Assembly: GCA_964387145.1 (NCBI GenBank)
Contig: CAYLVM010000002.1
Span: 34,376 to 98,375 of the forward strand
Direction of reading: 5' to 3'
Length of the DNA: 64,000 nt
Source of the DNA: JAMBLL01 sp964387145
Lineage (GTDB): Bacteria > Actinomycetota > Acidimicrobiia > Spongiisociales > UBA5794
Shown here: one piece after another, positions 35,241 through 43,600 of the stretch
How the letters are laid out: every line of letters begins with the position of its first letter
Position numbering within the stretch: position 1 is the stretch's first letter
Translations under genes and position numbers: made by a program
Notes under the pieces: generated by a model
Seen by the model: the letters and a program-made list of their open reading frames with translations, nothing else
What the model was told of the DNA's origin: nothing
Database searches by the model: none

Positions 35241-35884
35241 TGCGGGTGTACCGATCCCCACTTCGCCTGTTCATGTTCGGTGTGCTCGGCCTGTTACTGA
35301 TGATCGCCGCAGTCGACGTGATGTTCGCACACAGTGTTTCGACGGAGCCGGACAACAACGATGGCGTTCTCACGACGAGAGGCCAGGCGCAACAGCGTGG
35401 CGACTTCGTCTGGGGAGCGGCCATGATCGCGGCGGGGACACTGATGTTCGGCATCGGTGTCACCGAGTTGGTTCGGCGTACACCGCTCCTGGAAGTGGGT
35501 GAGGATGGCATCTCGGCAGCGATCGGCACCACGACACGCGACGTGATGATCCCATGGAGCCAGATCGAGTCCATTTCGAGCGCCGTAGTGAGGGACCCCT
35601 TCGACGGTGGTAGGAGGGAGCGGCTCTTCCTGGAGCTCAACGAACCGGGCGAAGTGCCAAGGGAAGTCGTTGGAGCGATCTGGGAGGGGAGGACGTTGAG
35701 CATCGATGCACACGACTGGACGAAGCCCGTGACCGAGGTGATGCTCGCATCTCAGGGTGCTCTCGACTACAACCGGCGCGTCGAGGCGATCAGCCAGATG
35801 GAGCCACCGTCGCTCACGTGGGAGGTCAAGGTCCCTCTTGGGGACGCAGGCCTGGAGTCGACGACCGAAGAGGAGCCGGAGTGA
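35240..35884 (+). CDS. Hypothetical membrane protein, PH-like domain
   Basis: A 214-residue protein with two N-terminal hydrophobic segments (LFMFGVLGLLLMIAAVDVMF and GAAMIAAGTLMFGIGV), then a soluble part with GISAAIGTTTRDVMIPWSQI that resembles bacterial PH-like domains. I cannot assign a function. It begins within the pyrE stop and ends overlapping the nfo start, so the three genes are coupled. Confidence 0.65.
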   Translation: MRVYRSPLRLFMFGVLGLLLMIAAVDVMFAHSVSTEPDNNDGVLTTRGQAQQRGDFVWGAAMIAAGTLMFGIGVTELVRRTPLLEVGEDGISAAIGTTTRDVMIPWSQIESISSAVVRDPFDGGRRERLFLELNEPGEVPREVVGAIWEGRTLSIDAHDWTKPVTEVMLASQGALDYNRRVEAISQMEPPSLTWEVKVPLGDAGLESTTEEEPE

Positions 35885-36639
35885 TCCTCGGTGCCCATGT
35901 GAGCTCGAAGGCTCCACTTGCCGAAGCGGCCGTGCGTGGAGCCGCCGCCGTCCAGATCTTCATGTCGAGTCCCCAGCAGTGGAAGGCACCGATACCGAGA
36001 GACGACGCCAACGACCTCATGGCGTCGCCCATCGAGTTCTATGTCCACGCGCCGTACCTGGTGAATCTTGCATCGCCGAACAACAAGGTGCGGATCCCGT
36101 CACGCAAGATCCTCGCCCAGACGGTTGCTGCAGCCGAGTCGATCGGTGCCAAAGGAGTGATCGTCCACGGCGGCAGCGTGGGGGGCGACGAGGATGTGTC
36201 CGTTGGCTTCGAGCGCTGGCGCAAGGCCCTCGACTCGTTCGACGTCACCGTGCCGGTACTTGTGGAGAACACAGCCGGCAAGGGCAACACCGTCATGCAG
36301 AATCTGGGCAACTACGGCCCACTGTGGGAGGCGATCGGTGGTTACAACGTCGGGGTGTGCCTTGATACGTGCCACACCTGGGCAGCCGGTGCCGACATGG
36401 AGACCGCCGTCGATCTCGTCGCCGGCTTCACCGGGGGGATCGCACTTATCCATGCCAACGACTCGAGGGATGAGGCTGGCTCACATCGCGATCGTCACGC
36501 AAACTTCGGTGAGGGCCTGATCCCTGCCGACCTCCTCCTCGGCATGATCCGTGCCGCCGACGCTCCCATCATCGTGGAAACCCCCGGCGACGCCGCGGGT
36601 CAAACCCCCGACATCACCTACCTCCGCACCCACCTCTAG
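35881..36639 (+). CDS. nfo: Endonuclease IV (AP endonuclease family 2)
   Basis: A 252-residue TIM-barrel nuclease for abasic sites. Zinc-binding residues appear in FYVHAPYLVNLASP, VIVHGGSVGG, VLVENTAGKG, VGVCLDTCHTWAAG, and ALIHANDSRDEAGSHRDRH. Length equals the mycobacterial enzyme. GTG start overlaps the upstream gene. The stop TAG is formed at the edge of a 54-bp palindrome. Confidence 0.93.
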   Translation: MILGAHVSSKAPLAEAAVRGAAAVQIFMSSPQQWKAPIPRDDANDLMASPIEFYVHAPYLVNLASPNNKVRIPSRKILAQTVAAAESIGAKGVIVHGGSVGGDEDVSVGFERWRKALDSFDVTVPVLVENTAGKGNTVMQNLGNYGPLWEAIGGYNVGVCLDTCHTWAAGADMETAVDLVAGFTGGIALIHANDSRDEAGSHRDRHANFGEGLIPADLLLGMIRAADAPIIVETPGDAAGQTPDITYLRTHL

Positions 36640-36691
36640 GTGTCTGGCGCTAGAACAGCTCGTATACGAGCCATATCAGCGCCAGAGTCCT
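36638..36691. repeat. 54-bp palindromic repeat, copy 2
   Basis: Ends AGGTGTCTGGCGC and GCGCCAGAGTCCT. The TAG stop of nfo (36637-36639) and the TAG stop of the convergent RES gene (36690-36692) both overlap its ends. Confidence 0.93.
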
Positions 36692-37229
36692 AGTACCACC
36701 AGTTGTGGAAGGGGACGGGTGGGCCGACGGGGGTCGCCCGCGACGATGGGCGTGCGGGGAACCATGCGAGTTCGCGTCCCGTGCCGTCCGCCGTTGCCGC
36801 CGACAGGGCATGAACGCCTCGCAGACCGAGGCCGTGCACGAAGGCACCGATGGGCTGGCAGGTCTCATGGGGGACACGATCGCCTGCATCGTCGAGCGGG
36901 TAGGACACGGGTAGGCCGAGCGCTTCGAGTCCATCCCCCGTCAACGCGTCGGCGACCCTCTGGCGCGACGGCAGTGTCACGGAGATCAACACGAGAGGTG
37001 CGTCGAGGTCTTCGGGGCGTACCGGCGAGCCCTCGAGCATGCGGTAGATCTGAGAACGGGCCGTGTCGAGATCCTCGTTGAGGTAGAGCGTGGGAAACGA
37101 CGCCGGCGGGTTCCACCGCCCACCGTGGTGCTGGGCGTACGAGGGGTCGAGGGGATCGTCCCAGTTGGTGTCCGCGACACGAAGCCATGTCTGGCCGTCA
37201 CGGAGGCCTTCCGCTATCGGATCGATCAT
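36690..37229 (-). CDS. RES-domain toxin
   Basis: A 179-residue RES-family protein. The conserved arginine is in WLRVADTNWDDPLDP and the family core is GGRWNPPASFPTLYLNEDLD; RES toxins degrade NAD+ in studied cases. It overlaps the upstream Xre-type antitoxin gene by four bases. The family name comes from conserved Arg, Glu and Ser. Confidence 0.85.
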   Translation of the reverse strand: MIDPIAEGLRDGQTWLRVADTNWDDPLDPSYAQHHGGRWNPPASFPTLYLNEDLDTARSQIYRMLEGSPVRPEDLDAPLVLISVTLPSRQRVADALTGDGLEALGLPVSYPLDDAGDRVPHETCQPIGAFVHGLGLRGVHALSAATADGTGRELAWFPARPSSRATPVGPPVPFHNWWY

Positions 37230-37663
37230 GGCTGAATTCGGCGCAGATCGAACATCGAAGCTACGGCGTCTGCGACGGCCGCGGTGTTGCCTTGTGCCGC
37301 CACATCGAGGAGTGACCTATCCCCGAGCATCGGAGCATCCCTGCGGACGACGGCGGGGATACGGTCTCTCTTGACGTACCGATCGAGGAGGTCTGTCGCT
37401 GCGGAGAGGTCTGCGATCGCCGATGCCCGTGCCGAAGGCGGTCCCGACCGAAGCCACTTCGAGAACGCCTGGCGTGAAACTCCGAAGATCTTGGCTGCGG
37501 CTGCGTTCGACAGACCCCACAGTTCAATGAACCGCTCGAGCGGATCGGTACGCACTGCCCGGTCGAGTTCGTCGACGAACCTGCGCGTCCACTCTGCATC
37601 GGCCCGGTCTGCCACGACGGCTGCTGCCGCCTCGGGTTCCATATCCATCCATACGAGTGCCAT
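37226..37663 (-). CDS. Xre/MbcA/ParS-type antitoxin
   Basis: A 145-residue antitoxin. The middle part is a helix-turn-helix (LSNAAAAKIFGVSRQAFSKW) and the C-terminal part is the helical toxin-binding domain. A promoter just upstream reads TTGACG, 17-base spacer, TATGGT on the minus strand, with repeated GGTTGNC motifs that may be the binding sites for autoregulation. Gene order antitoxin-toxin with overlap is typical. Confidence 0.83.
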   Translation of the reverse strand: MALVWMDMEPEAAAAVVADRADAEWTRRFVDELDRAVRTDPLERFIELWGLSNAAAAKIFGVSRQAFSKWLRSGPPSARASAIADLSAATDLLDRYVKRDRIPAVVRRDAPMLGDRSLLDVAAQGNTAAVADAVASMFDLRRIQP

Positions 37664-37717
37664 ACGTCAACCATATGACAACCGCAACTATTCGTCAACC
37701 CTCAGCACCTCCGACGA

Positions 37718-39205
37718 TCATCTCGCTAGGCCCTCGCTGGTCACGTTCCAGGTGGTCGTGGTCGTCGCCGCGGCGAGCGCATCGTCGTGGGTGATGAGGA
37801 GGATCGCTCCTTCGAATGCGCTCAGCGCCGTCTCGAGGCGTTCGATCGACGGAAGGTCGAGATGGTTCGTTGGCTCGTCGAGGACCAGCAACCACTTGGG
37901 AGTCCCGAGGCCGAGTGCAAGGGCGATCTTGCGAGTCTCCCCGGGTGATGGCTGATCCGACGAAAGGAGAGCACCGGGGTCCGAACCGAGCGAGGCCACG
38001 ATCGACATCATCCGTCCCCGATCCGCAGGCGGGAGTCCGGCAACCACCTTGAGCCAGACACGTCCTTGATCGGCAGTCGTTTCCTGCGGGAGGGAGAGGA
38101 GTCGATCGAAAGGTATAGCGGCAGCTGTGACCAGATGTTCGAGAAGCGTCGTCTTGCCGATTCCGTTCGGGCCGGCGATGCGGATTCGTTCGGACCTCCG
38201 GACGGCGACGTCGACATCGAACAGATGGCGGTCACCCGCATGGATCGGTCCCGAGCACCGGATGAGGAACTCCTTGTTCGCCCGAGCGAAGCCGAATCTG
38301 ATGACTCCGCCAAGGTCCTTTTCGGCGCGAGCGGCGTCGATGACCGTTGCGAGCTTGCTCATCGAGTTCGAGATCGTCTCAACCGTCTGTGCCCCAGTCT
38401 TCTGACCCCGCTCGTGCTTGTAGGAGGCAGCGCTCCCTCTGGTGTCGAGATCGTGTTTACCTGCAGCTCGTCGCTCGCGGATGCGCTTGGCATCTTGCTG
38501 TTCACTCTTGCGGTGCTGCTCGTCGAGACGACGGGCGAGCTTCTTGCGCTCCGCCTTCGCCTTGTCGAGTCGCTCGGTCTCGAGCGCGGCCCTCGCCATC
38601 CACTCGCGGTGAGCCACGTCGTAGGACCCGTTCCACAACTCGATGAGGGAACCCGATATGCGCATCGTTCTCGATGTCAGACCGTTCAGTAGTGAGCGGT
38701 CGTGTGACACGACCACACCACAACCTCGGTAGGTGGTGAGCTCGGCGACAAGGAGATCCCGCGCTTGTGAGTCGAGGTGGTTGGTAGGTTCGTCCAGAAG
38801 GAGCACTTCTGGATCGCCAGCGAGGGATGCGCCGATCTGCCACCGTTTTCTCTCACCCGGAGACAGTGTCGTCCACCGTTCGAGATCGGCCGGCTCGAGG
38901 CGCAGGGAGGCTCTCAGGCGAACCGCGTCGCGGACCCACGCTGATGCGAATCGGGTGATCGCCTCGGTGAGGTCGTCGATACGCTGCGCACAGAGCACGG
39001 GGTCCAACCCCGAGGGCTCGATGGTCACCAACCCCGTATCGGGTGCGCGGACACGCGTGATGAGTGATAGGAGGGTGGACTTTCCTGCGCCGTTGGCGCC
39101 GACGAGTCCGGTCCAGCCGGGGCCGAGGTCGAAGGCCGCATCTTCGATGATCGGAACGGCGGATGAGTACGAGAAAGAAACGTGTGAGAAGTGAACGGCG
39201 GGCAT
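37718..39205 (-). CDS. ABC-F ATPase, antibiotic-resistance type
   Basis: A 495-residue soluble protein with two ABC domains and no membrane part. Domain 1: GANGAGKSTLLSL, LSPGERKRWQIG, LLLDEPTNHLD. Domain 2: GPNGIGKTTLLEHL, PSPGETRKIALALG, LLVLDEPTNHLD. The linker is charged and helical (EQHRKSEQQDAKRIRERR). ABC-F proteins act on ribosomes; some protect from antibiotics. I start at ATG 39205 (AGGGAG six bases before). A short leader ORF precedes it (see 39255). Confidence 0.88.
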   Translation of the reverse strand: MPAVHFSHVSFSYSSAVPIIEDAAFDLGPGWTGLVGANGAGKSTLLSLITRVRAPDTGLVTIEPSGLDPVLCAQRIDDLTEAITRFASAWVRDAVRLRASLRLEPADLERWTTLSPGERKRWQIGASLAGDPEVLLLDEPTNHLDSQARDLLVAELTTYRGCGVVVSHDRSLLNGLTSRTMRISGSLIELWNGSYDVAHREWMARAALETERLDKAKAERKKLARRLDEQHRKSEQQDAKRIRERRAAGKHDLDTRGSAASYKHERGQKTGAQTVETISNSMSKLATVIDAARAEKDLGGVIRFGFARANKEFLIRCSGPIHAGDRHLFDVDVAVRRSERIRIAGPNGIGKTTLLEHLVTAAAIPFDRLLSLPQETTADQGRVWLKVVAGLPPADRGRMMSIVASLGSDPGALLSSDQPSPGETRKIALALGLGTPKWLLVLDEPTNHLDLPSIERLETALSAFEGAILLITHDDALAAATTTTTWNVTSEGLAR

Positions 39206-39254
39206 GGGCAACTCCCTGAGTAGGGCGGGCTCGGGGCCCGGAGGTGTTGGTTCC

Positions 39255-39302
39255 TCAGTTGATCCTTGTCATCACGTTCCGTTCGGCGATGTCCCAAGTG
39301 TA
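39255..39302 (-). promoter_or_regulatory. Leader of the ABC-F gene with five-codon uORF
   Basis: On the minus strand a TACACT hexamer (39302-39297) could be a -10. Twenty-five bases later ATG ACA AGG ATC AAC TGA (39272-39255) encodes MTRIN. About 50 bases then remain to the ATG, including short G+C-rich inverted repeats. uORFs of this size control several ABC-F resistance genes by ribosome stalling; whether this one does is inference. A CAACAC/GTGTTG dyad lies at 39303-39315. Confidence 0.4.
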
Positions 39303-39316
39303 CAACACGGTGTTGA

Positions 39317-39370
39317 GCGCGTCTGGCGCTGATACAACTCGTATACGAGCTGTATCAGCGCCAGACACCT
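39317..39370. repeat. 54-bp palindromic repeat, copy 3
   Basis: Between the ino1 3' end and the ABC-F leader. Ends GCGTCTGGCGC and GCGCCAGACACCT; the centre CTCGTATACGAG is a perfect palindrome. Confidence 0.92.
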
Positions 39371-39375
39371 GTAGA

Positions 39376-40458
39376 TCAGGTGGTGAGGTCTTCGCCGGCG
39401 ATGAACGCCTCGACGTTGTCGTGGGCGACGCTGTCGTGGTACTGCACCGACGGGGACTTCATGAAGTACGACGACGGGGCGAGCAGCGGACCGGCCATGC
39501 CGCGGTCCAGTGCAAGCTTGGCGCAACGCACGGCATCGATGATGACACCTGCCGAGTTCGGTGAGTCCCAGACCTCGAGCTTCATCTCGACGTTGAGGGG
39601 AACATCACCGAACGACGTGCCCTCGAGGCGGATGTACGCCCACTTGCGGTCTGTGAGCCACGGAACGTGATCCGACGGGCCGATGTGGACGTTCTCCGAG
39701 TTGATCTTGTCCTCGATCTGGCTGGTAACCGACTGGGTCTTGGAGATCTTCTTGGATATGAGACGCTCACGCTCGAGCATGTTCATGAAATCCATGTTCC
39801 CACCGAAGTTCAGCTGGTAGGTGTTGTCGATATGGACACCGCGGTCCTCGAAGAGGCGAGCGAGTTGACGGTGGACGATCGTTGCGCCGACCTGGGACTT
39901 GATGTCGTCACCGATGATCGGTAGCCCGGCATCGACGAACTTCTGCGCCCACTCGGGGTCAGAAGCGATAAAGACGGGGATGGCGTTGACGAACGCGACC
40001 CCGGCGTCGAGTGCTGCCTGCGCGTAGAACTTCGTCGCTTGTTCGGATCCCACGGGGAGGTAGGAGACGAGGACGTCGGTCTCTGCATCCTTGAGAACCT
40101 GAACGACGTCGACCGGCTCGGCCGGTGACTCCTCGACCTGGTCGACGTAGTACTTGCCGAGACCGTCGAGCGTTGGACCGCGGAGTACCTCGACGCCGAG
40201 ATCAGAGACCTCTGCAAACTGGATGGTGTTGTTCTGGCCACCCCACATCCCCTTTGCGATGTCCTGGCCGACCTTCGTTGCATCGACGTCGAACGCCGCG
40301 ACGAACTCGATGTCCCCGATGTGATATCCACCGAGGTCGACGTGCATCAGGCCTGGGATGTTGAGATCCTTGTCGGCGTCCTTGTAGTACTCGACTCCTT
40401 GGATGAGTGAGTTGGCGCAGTTACCGAGTCCTGCGATGGCGAGACGTACCTTGGACAT
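39376..40458 (-). CDS. ino1: Myo-inositol-1-phosphate synthase
   Basis: A 360-residue NAD-dependent isomerase converting glucose-6-phosphate to inositol-1-phosphate, the first step to phosphatidylinositol and mycothiol. N-terminal NAD motif is IAGLGNCANSLIQG; SYLPVGSEQATKFYA and the NFGGNMDFMNMLERERL segment are family marks. It resembles the actinobacterial type (Rv0046c). It follows a PadR regulator gene by 17 bases, as in mycobacteria. Confidence 0.95.
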   Translation of the reverse strand: MSKVRLAIAGLGNCANSLIQGVEYYKDADKDLNIPGLMHVDLGGYHIGDIEFVAAFDVDATKVGQDIAKGMWGGQNNTIQFAEVSDLGVEVLRGPTLDGLGKYYVDQVEESPAEPVDVVQVLKDAETDVLVSYLPVGSEQATKFYAQAALDAGVAFVNAIPVFIASDPEWAQKFVDAGLPIIGDDIKSQVGATIVHRQLARLFEDRGVHIDNTYQLNFGGNMDFMNMLERERLISKKISKTQSVTSQIEDKINSENVHIGPSDHVPWLTDRKWAYIRLEGTSFGDVPLNVEMKLEVWDSPNSAGVIIDAVRCAKLALDRGMAGPLLAPSSYFMKSPSVQYHDSVAHDNVEAFIAGEDLTT

Positions 40459-40475
40459 ATGTCCTCCTGTGGTTC

Positions 40476-40994
40476 CTAGTTCTGTGAGGCAACGCCACGT
40501 TCGGCTGCGACGAGACCGTCGAGCCAGGCGATGTCCGATTCTGCGGTCGCCATGGCGTGCTCCATCAGCGCGAGCCGGTAGCGGTCCTGGTTCTCTGTGT
40601 TCGAGCGGGCGTCGATGAGGATCTCGCGGGACGCCTTGAGATGGTGTGAGAGTGTTGCCCTGCGGTTCTCGAGGACCTGCACTCGCCGGTTCGTGGGAAG
40701 GTGGCCGAGGAAGGCGAGCCGGATCTGGAACGCCCGGTCGGTCTCGCTTGCGTCGGGATCGGCTTTGAGGAGCGTGTCGAATATCTCGCGGCCTTCATCG
40801 GTGACCTGGTACGCCTTGCGACGGCCGGTACCGCTCACAGCAGAGATCGCCCCGCGCTTTTCGAGGCGGCGCAACGCCGGGTACAGCGACCCGAACGACA
40901 CCTTCCAGAACCCGAGTTCACCCAGGGCGCGCTTGAGCTCGTACCCGTGGCGGGCACGCTCCATCAAGAGACCGAGAACGGCGAAGTCCAACAT
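40476..40994 (-). CDS. PadR-family transcriptional regulator
   Basis: A 172-residue regulator. The winged helix covers about residues 1-75 with GYELKRALGELGF and GSLYPALRRLEKRGAI; the C-terminal helical domain has the RVQVLENRRATLSHHL segment of the PadR-AP2 type. It lies 17 bases before ino1 and probably controls it and itself, as its promoter has two copies of an inverted repeat (41008-41047). Confidence 0.9.
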   Translation of the reverse strand: MLDFAVLGLLMERARHGYELKRALGELGFWKVSFGSLYPALRRLEKRGAISAVSGTGRRKAYQVTDEGREIFDTLLKADPDASETDRAFQIRLAFLGHLPTNRRVQVLENRRATLSHHLKASREILIDARSNTENQDRYRLALMEHAMATAESDIAWLDGLVAAERGVASQN

Positions 40995-41007
40995 CGTGGA
41001 GCCAGTC

Positions 41008-41047
41008 TATATCGATTCGATACATACGTCTATATCGAACCGATATA
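41008..41047. promoter_or_regulatory. Two PadR-type operator candidates
   Basis: TATATCGATTCGATACA (41008-41024) and TATATCGAACCGATATA (41031-41047) are near-palindromes of the same 17-base type, 23 bases apart, just upstream of padR. The pair is likely the binding site of the PadR regulator, controlling padR-ino1. Confidence 0.7.
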
Positions 41048-41193
41048 CGACTTTCGCGTTCTCGTCGAGTCTTGCCGAGCGTCATCGAGGGTCCAGTCGG
41101 TCCACCGAGGCCATGAGTAGCGCACAGACCTGGCGTGATGACGCACAGAAGAGGTGAAGTGACATGCTGTGTTCGAGCAGGACGTACCTGCTG

Positions 41194-41221
41194 CCAAGTA
41201 CCAGGTACCGAGTACCAGGTA
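41194..41221 (+). repeat. Tandem heptamer repeat, CCRRGTA units
   Basis: Four units: CCAAGTA, CCAGGTA, CCGAGTA, CCAGGTA. It lies just after the fhs stop (minus strand), in the 252-base padR-fhs spacer. I see no gene in the rest of this spacer. Confidence 0.87.
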
Positions 41222-41246
41222 CCGCTCAGCCCCCAGGGCGGAGCGG

Positions 41247-42935
41247 CTAACTCAGCCCAACAACGTTGCCATCTGCGTCGATGTCGATCGAGTGGGCTGC
41301 AGGATGGAGGCCGAGCCCGGGCATGCGGTTGATCGAGCCCGTCAACGGAAGGACGAACCCGGCGCCGGCAACGAGCTGCACCTCACGCACCGGAAGCGTC
41401 CACCCCGTCGGGGCACCGAGCAACGCAGGGTTGTGACTGAAGGAGTACTGCGTCTTGGCCATACAGATCGGGAGATTGCCGTATCCGTGCGCCTCGTAGT
41501 CGGCGAGCTGACGTTTCGCCTTGATGTCGTACTCGACGCCATCTGCACCGTAGACCTTCGTGGCGATCGTCTCGATCTTTTCGGTGAGCGTCATGTCGGG
41601 CGTATAGAGGGGCGCAAAGTTCGATCCGTGCTCGGCAGCCTCTCGTACGGCCTCTGCAAGGGCAACCATGCCCTCTGCACCCCTGCTGAAGGGCTCGGCG
41701 ATAGCCCACGCAGCGCCCTCCTCCTCGGCGATGGCACCGATCGCTGCATGCTCGGATGCGTGATCGGTCGGGAAGCTGTTGACGGCGATGACCGGGATCA
41801 CCCCGTGCTGGCGAATGTTGGCGATGTGCCTTCGCAGGTTCGCTGCTCCCGCCATGACGTCTTCGGGACTTTCGGCGACCATCTCTTCGGGAAGCGGCTT
41901 GCCTGCTTTGACCTGGAACTTCCCCGAGTTCAGCTTCAATGCGCGAACGGTTGCAACGATGACCGCGACATCGGGTGACATGCCCGACGCTGCACACTTG
42001 AGATTGAAGAACTTCTCAGCACCGACATCGGACCCGAAGCCGGCCTCGGTGATGAGGTAGCTGCCGCTGCGGATTCCGACCTGGTCCGCAACGATGGACG
42101 AGTTTCCGTGCGCGATGTTGGCGAACGGTCCGGTGTGGACGAGCGCTGGTGTTCCCTCGAGGGTCTGCATGAGGTTCGGGTTGAGCGCATCCTTGAGAAG
42201 CACCGTCATCGCCCCTGCGCCCTTGATCTGCTCAGCGGTGACCGGGTTCTTGTGCCGGTCGTAGCCGATGACGATCCGACCCAGACGCTCGCGGAGATCC
42301 TGCAGGCTCGTTGCGAGACCGAGGACGGCCATCAGCTCAGAAGCTGCCGTGATATCGAAACCGCCCTCACGGGGGATGCCGTCGAGTGTCGTTCCGAGGC
42401 CGACCACGATGTTGCGCAGTGCCCGGTCGTTGACATCCATGACACGACGCCACGAAACGCGCTTGATGTTGATCGACAGCTGGTTGCCCTGGTAGATGTG
42501 GTTGTCGATCAGAGCGGCGAGGAGGTTGTTGGCTGCAGTCACAGCGTGGAAGTCACCGGTGAGGTGGAGGTTGAGTTCCTCCATCGGGACGAGCTGGGAG
42601 TATCCGCCGCCGGCGGCGCCACCCTTGATCCCGAACGTCGGGCCGAGGGAAGGCTGACGCAAGGTCAGGATCGCCTGCTCGTCGAGCAGCTTGAAGCCCT
42701 GGGCGAGGCCGACCGACACCGTGGTCTTACCTTCACCGAACGGCGTTGGATTCACCGCGGTCACCAGCACGTACTTGGCGCGAGGCTCCCCCATGTGCTC
42801 AAGAGCTTCGAGCTTGATCTTCGCGAGTCCGTGGCCACGTTGTTCGACGAACTCATCCGGAATGCCCATGTCCTCGGCAATGTCATGGATCGGGCGAAGT
42901 TCTACTGATCTGGCGATTTCTAGGTCGGTACGCAT
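41247..42935 (-). CDS. fhs: Formate-tetrahydrofolate ligase
   Basis: A 562-residue ATP-dependent ligase giving 10-formyl-THF from formate. The P-loop is NPTPFGEGKTTVSVGLAQG; LRQPSLGPTFGIKGGAAGGG is the family signature and VAVIVATVRALKLN a conserved region. Length is usual. It stands beside formate dehydrogenase and mobA genes, suggesting that formate is both assimilated and oxidised. It is transcribed away from mobA. Confidence 0.96.
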   Translation of the reverse strand: MRTDLEIARSVELRPIHDIAEDMGIPDEFVEQRGHGLAKIKLEALEHMGEPRAKYVLVTAVNPTPFGEGKTTVSVGLAQGFKLLDEQAILTLRQPSLGPTFGIKGGAAGGGYSQLVPMEELNLHLTGDFHAVTAANNLLAALIDNHIYQGNQLSINIKRVSWRRVMDVNDRALRNIVVGLGTTLDGIPREGGFDITAASELMAVLGLATSLQDLRERLGRIVIGYDRHKNPVTAEQIKGAGAMTVLLKDALNPNLMQTLEGTPALVHTGPFANIAHGNSSIVADQVGIRSGSYLITEAGFGSDVGAEKFFNLKCAASGMSPDVAVIVATVRALKLNSGKFQVKAGKPLPEEMVAESPEDVMAGAANLRRHIANIRQHGVIPVIAVNSFPTDHASEHAAIGAIAEEEGAAWAIAEPFSRGAEGMVALAEAVREAAEHGSNFAPLYTPDMTLTEKIETIATKVYGADGVEYDIKAKRQLADYEAHGYGNLPICMAKTQYSFSHNPALLGAPTGWTLPVREVQLVAGAGFVLPLTGSINRMPGLGLHPAAHSIDIDADGNVVGLS

Positions 42936-43018
42936 GACGTCAACGGTAACGCTTCCCGATACCGTAGAACCCGTCGAGCGACGCCGCGTTTGCGTCGGGA
43001 TGAAGCGACAATGGGGTC

Positions 43019-43600
43019 ATGATCTCTCACACACTCGGTGTCGTACTAGCCGGTGGCAAGAGCCGTCGCATGGGAATCGACAAGGCTTCGATCGAGGTAG
43101 GTGGAACGTCGATGCTCGCGCTGGCCGTTGCAACCCTGTCGGGCCTGTTCGACGATGTCGTCGTCGCCGGGGGATCGGAGACTCCCCCGGGTTGTGTGCT
43201 GTTGGCCGACACACTCCCTGGAGCCGGTCCTCTTGCGGGCCTCGACGCTGCGTACGGCATTGCCCGAGACAGGGCCGTGTTCCTCATGGCCCTCGACATG
43301 CCGTTCGTCGACGATGCGACCGTGCGCTCCATCGTCGAACCCACCGTTGATGCAATGGCCGCAAGAGTGCCTATCAGCGGGAACCGGCGCCATCCGCTGT
43401 GTGCCGTCTACGGAGCGAATCTCGGCCCACTCGTGACCGAGCGCCTTGTGAGGGAGGACCGCTCGATGGCGGCATTCATCGCCGGTATCGACGGGGTCGA
43501 GTACATCAGGGTCGAGGAGCGACCCATGGTGAACGTGAACACCATCGAGGATCTCGAGGTAGCGCTCAGAGAATCCGGTCCGCCCCGCAGTACACGTTGA
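43019..43600 (+). CDS. mobA: Molybdenum cofactor guanylyltransferase
   Basis: A 193-residue nucleotidyltransferase with the N-terminal VVLAGGKSRRMGIDKA motif for GTP and the FLMALDMPFVDD motif for metal. It converts molybdopterin to the guanine dinucleotide form needed by formate dehydrogenases. Its 3' end overlaps the convergent fdhD by 35 bases. It fits the operon context. Confidence 0.92.
   Translation: MISHTLGVVLAGGKSRRMGIDKASIEVGGTSMLALAVATLSGLFDDVVVAGGSETPPGCVLLADTLPGAGPLAGLDAAYGIARDRAVFLMALDMPFVDDATVRSIVEPTVDAMAARVPISGNRRHPLCAVYGANLGPLVTERLVREDRSMAAFIAGIDGVEYIRVEERPMVNVNTIEDLEVALRESGPPRSTR

Noticed and set aside
35881..36639. Start of nfo further upstream at 35818
   Set aside because: It would overlap the preceding gene by over 60 bases; GTG 35881 gives the family N terminus ILGAHVSS.
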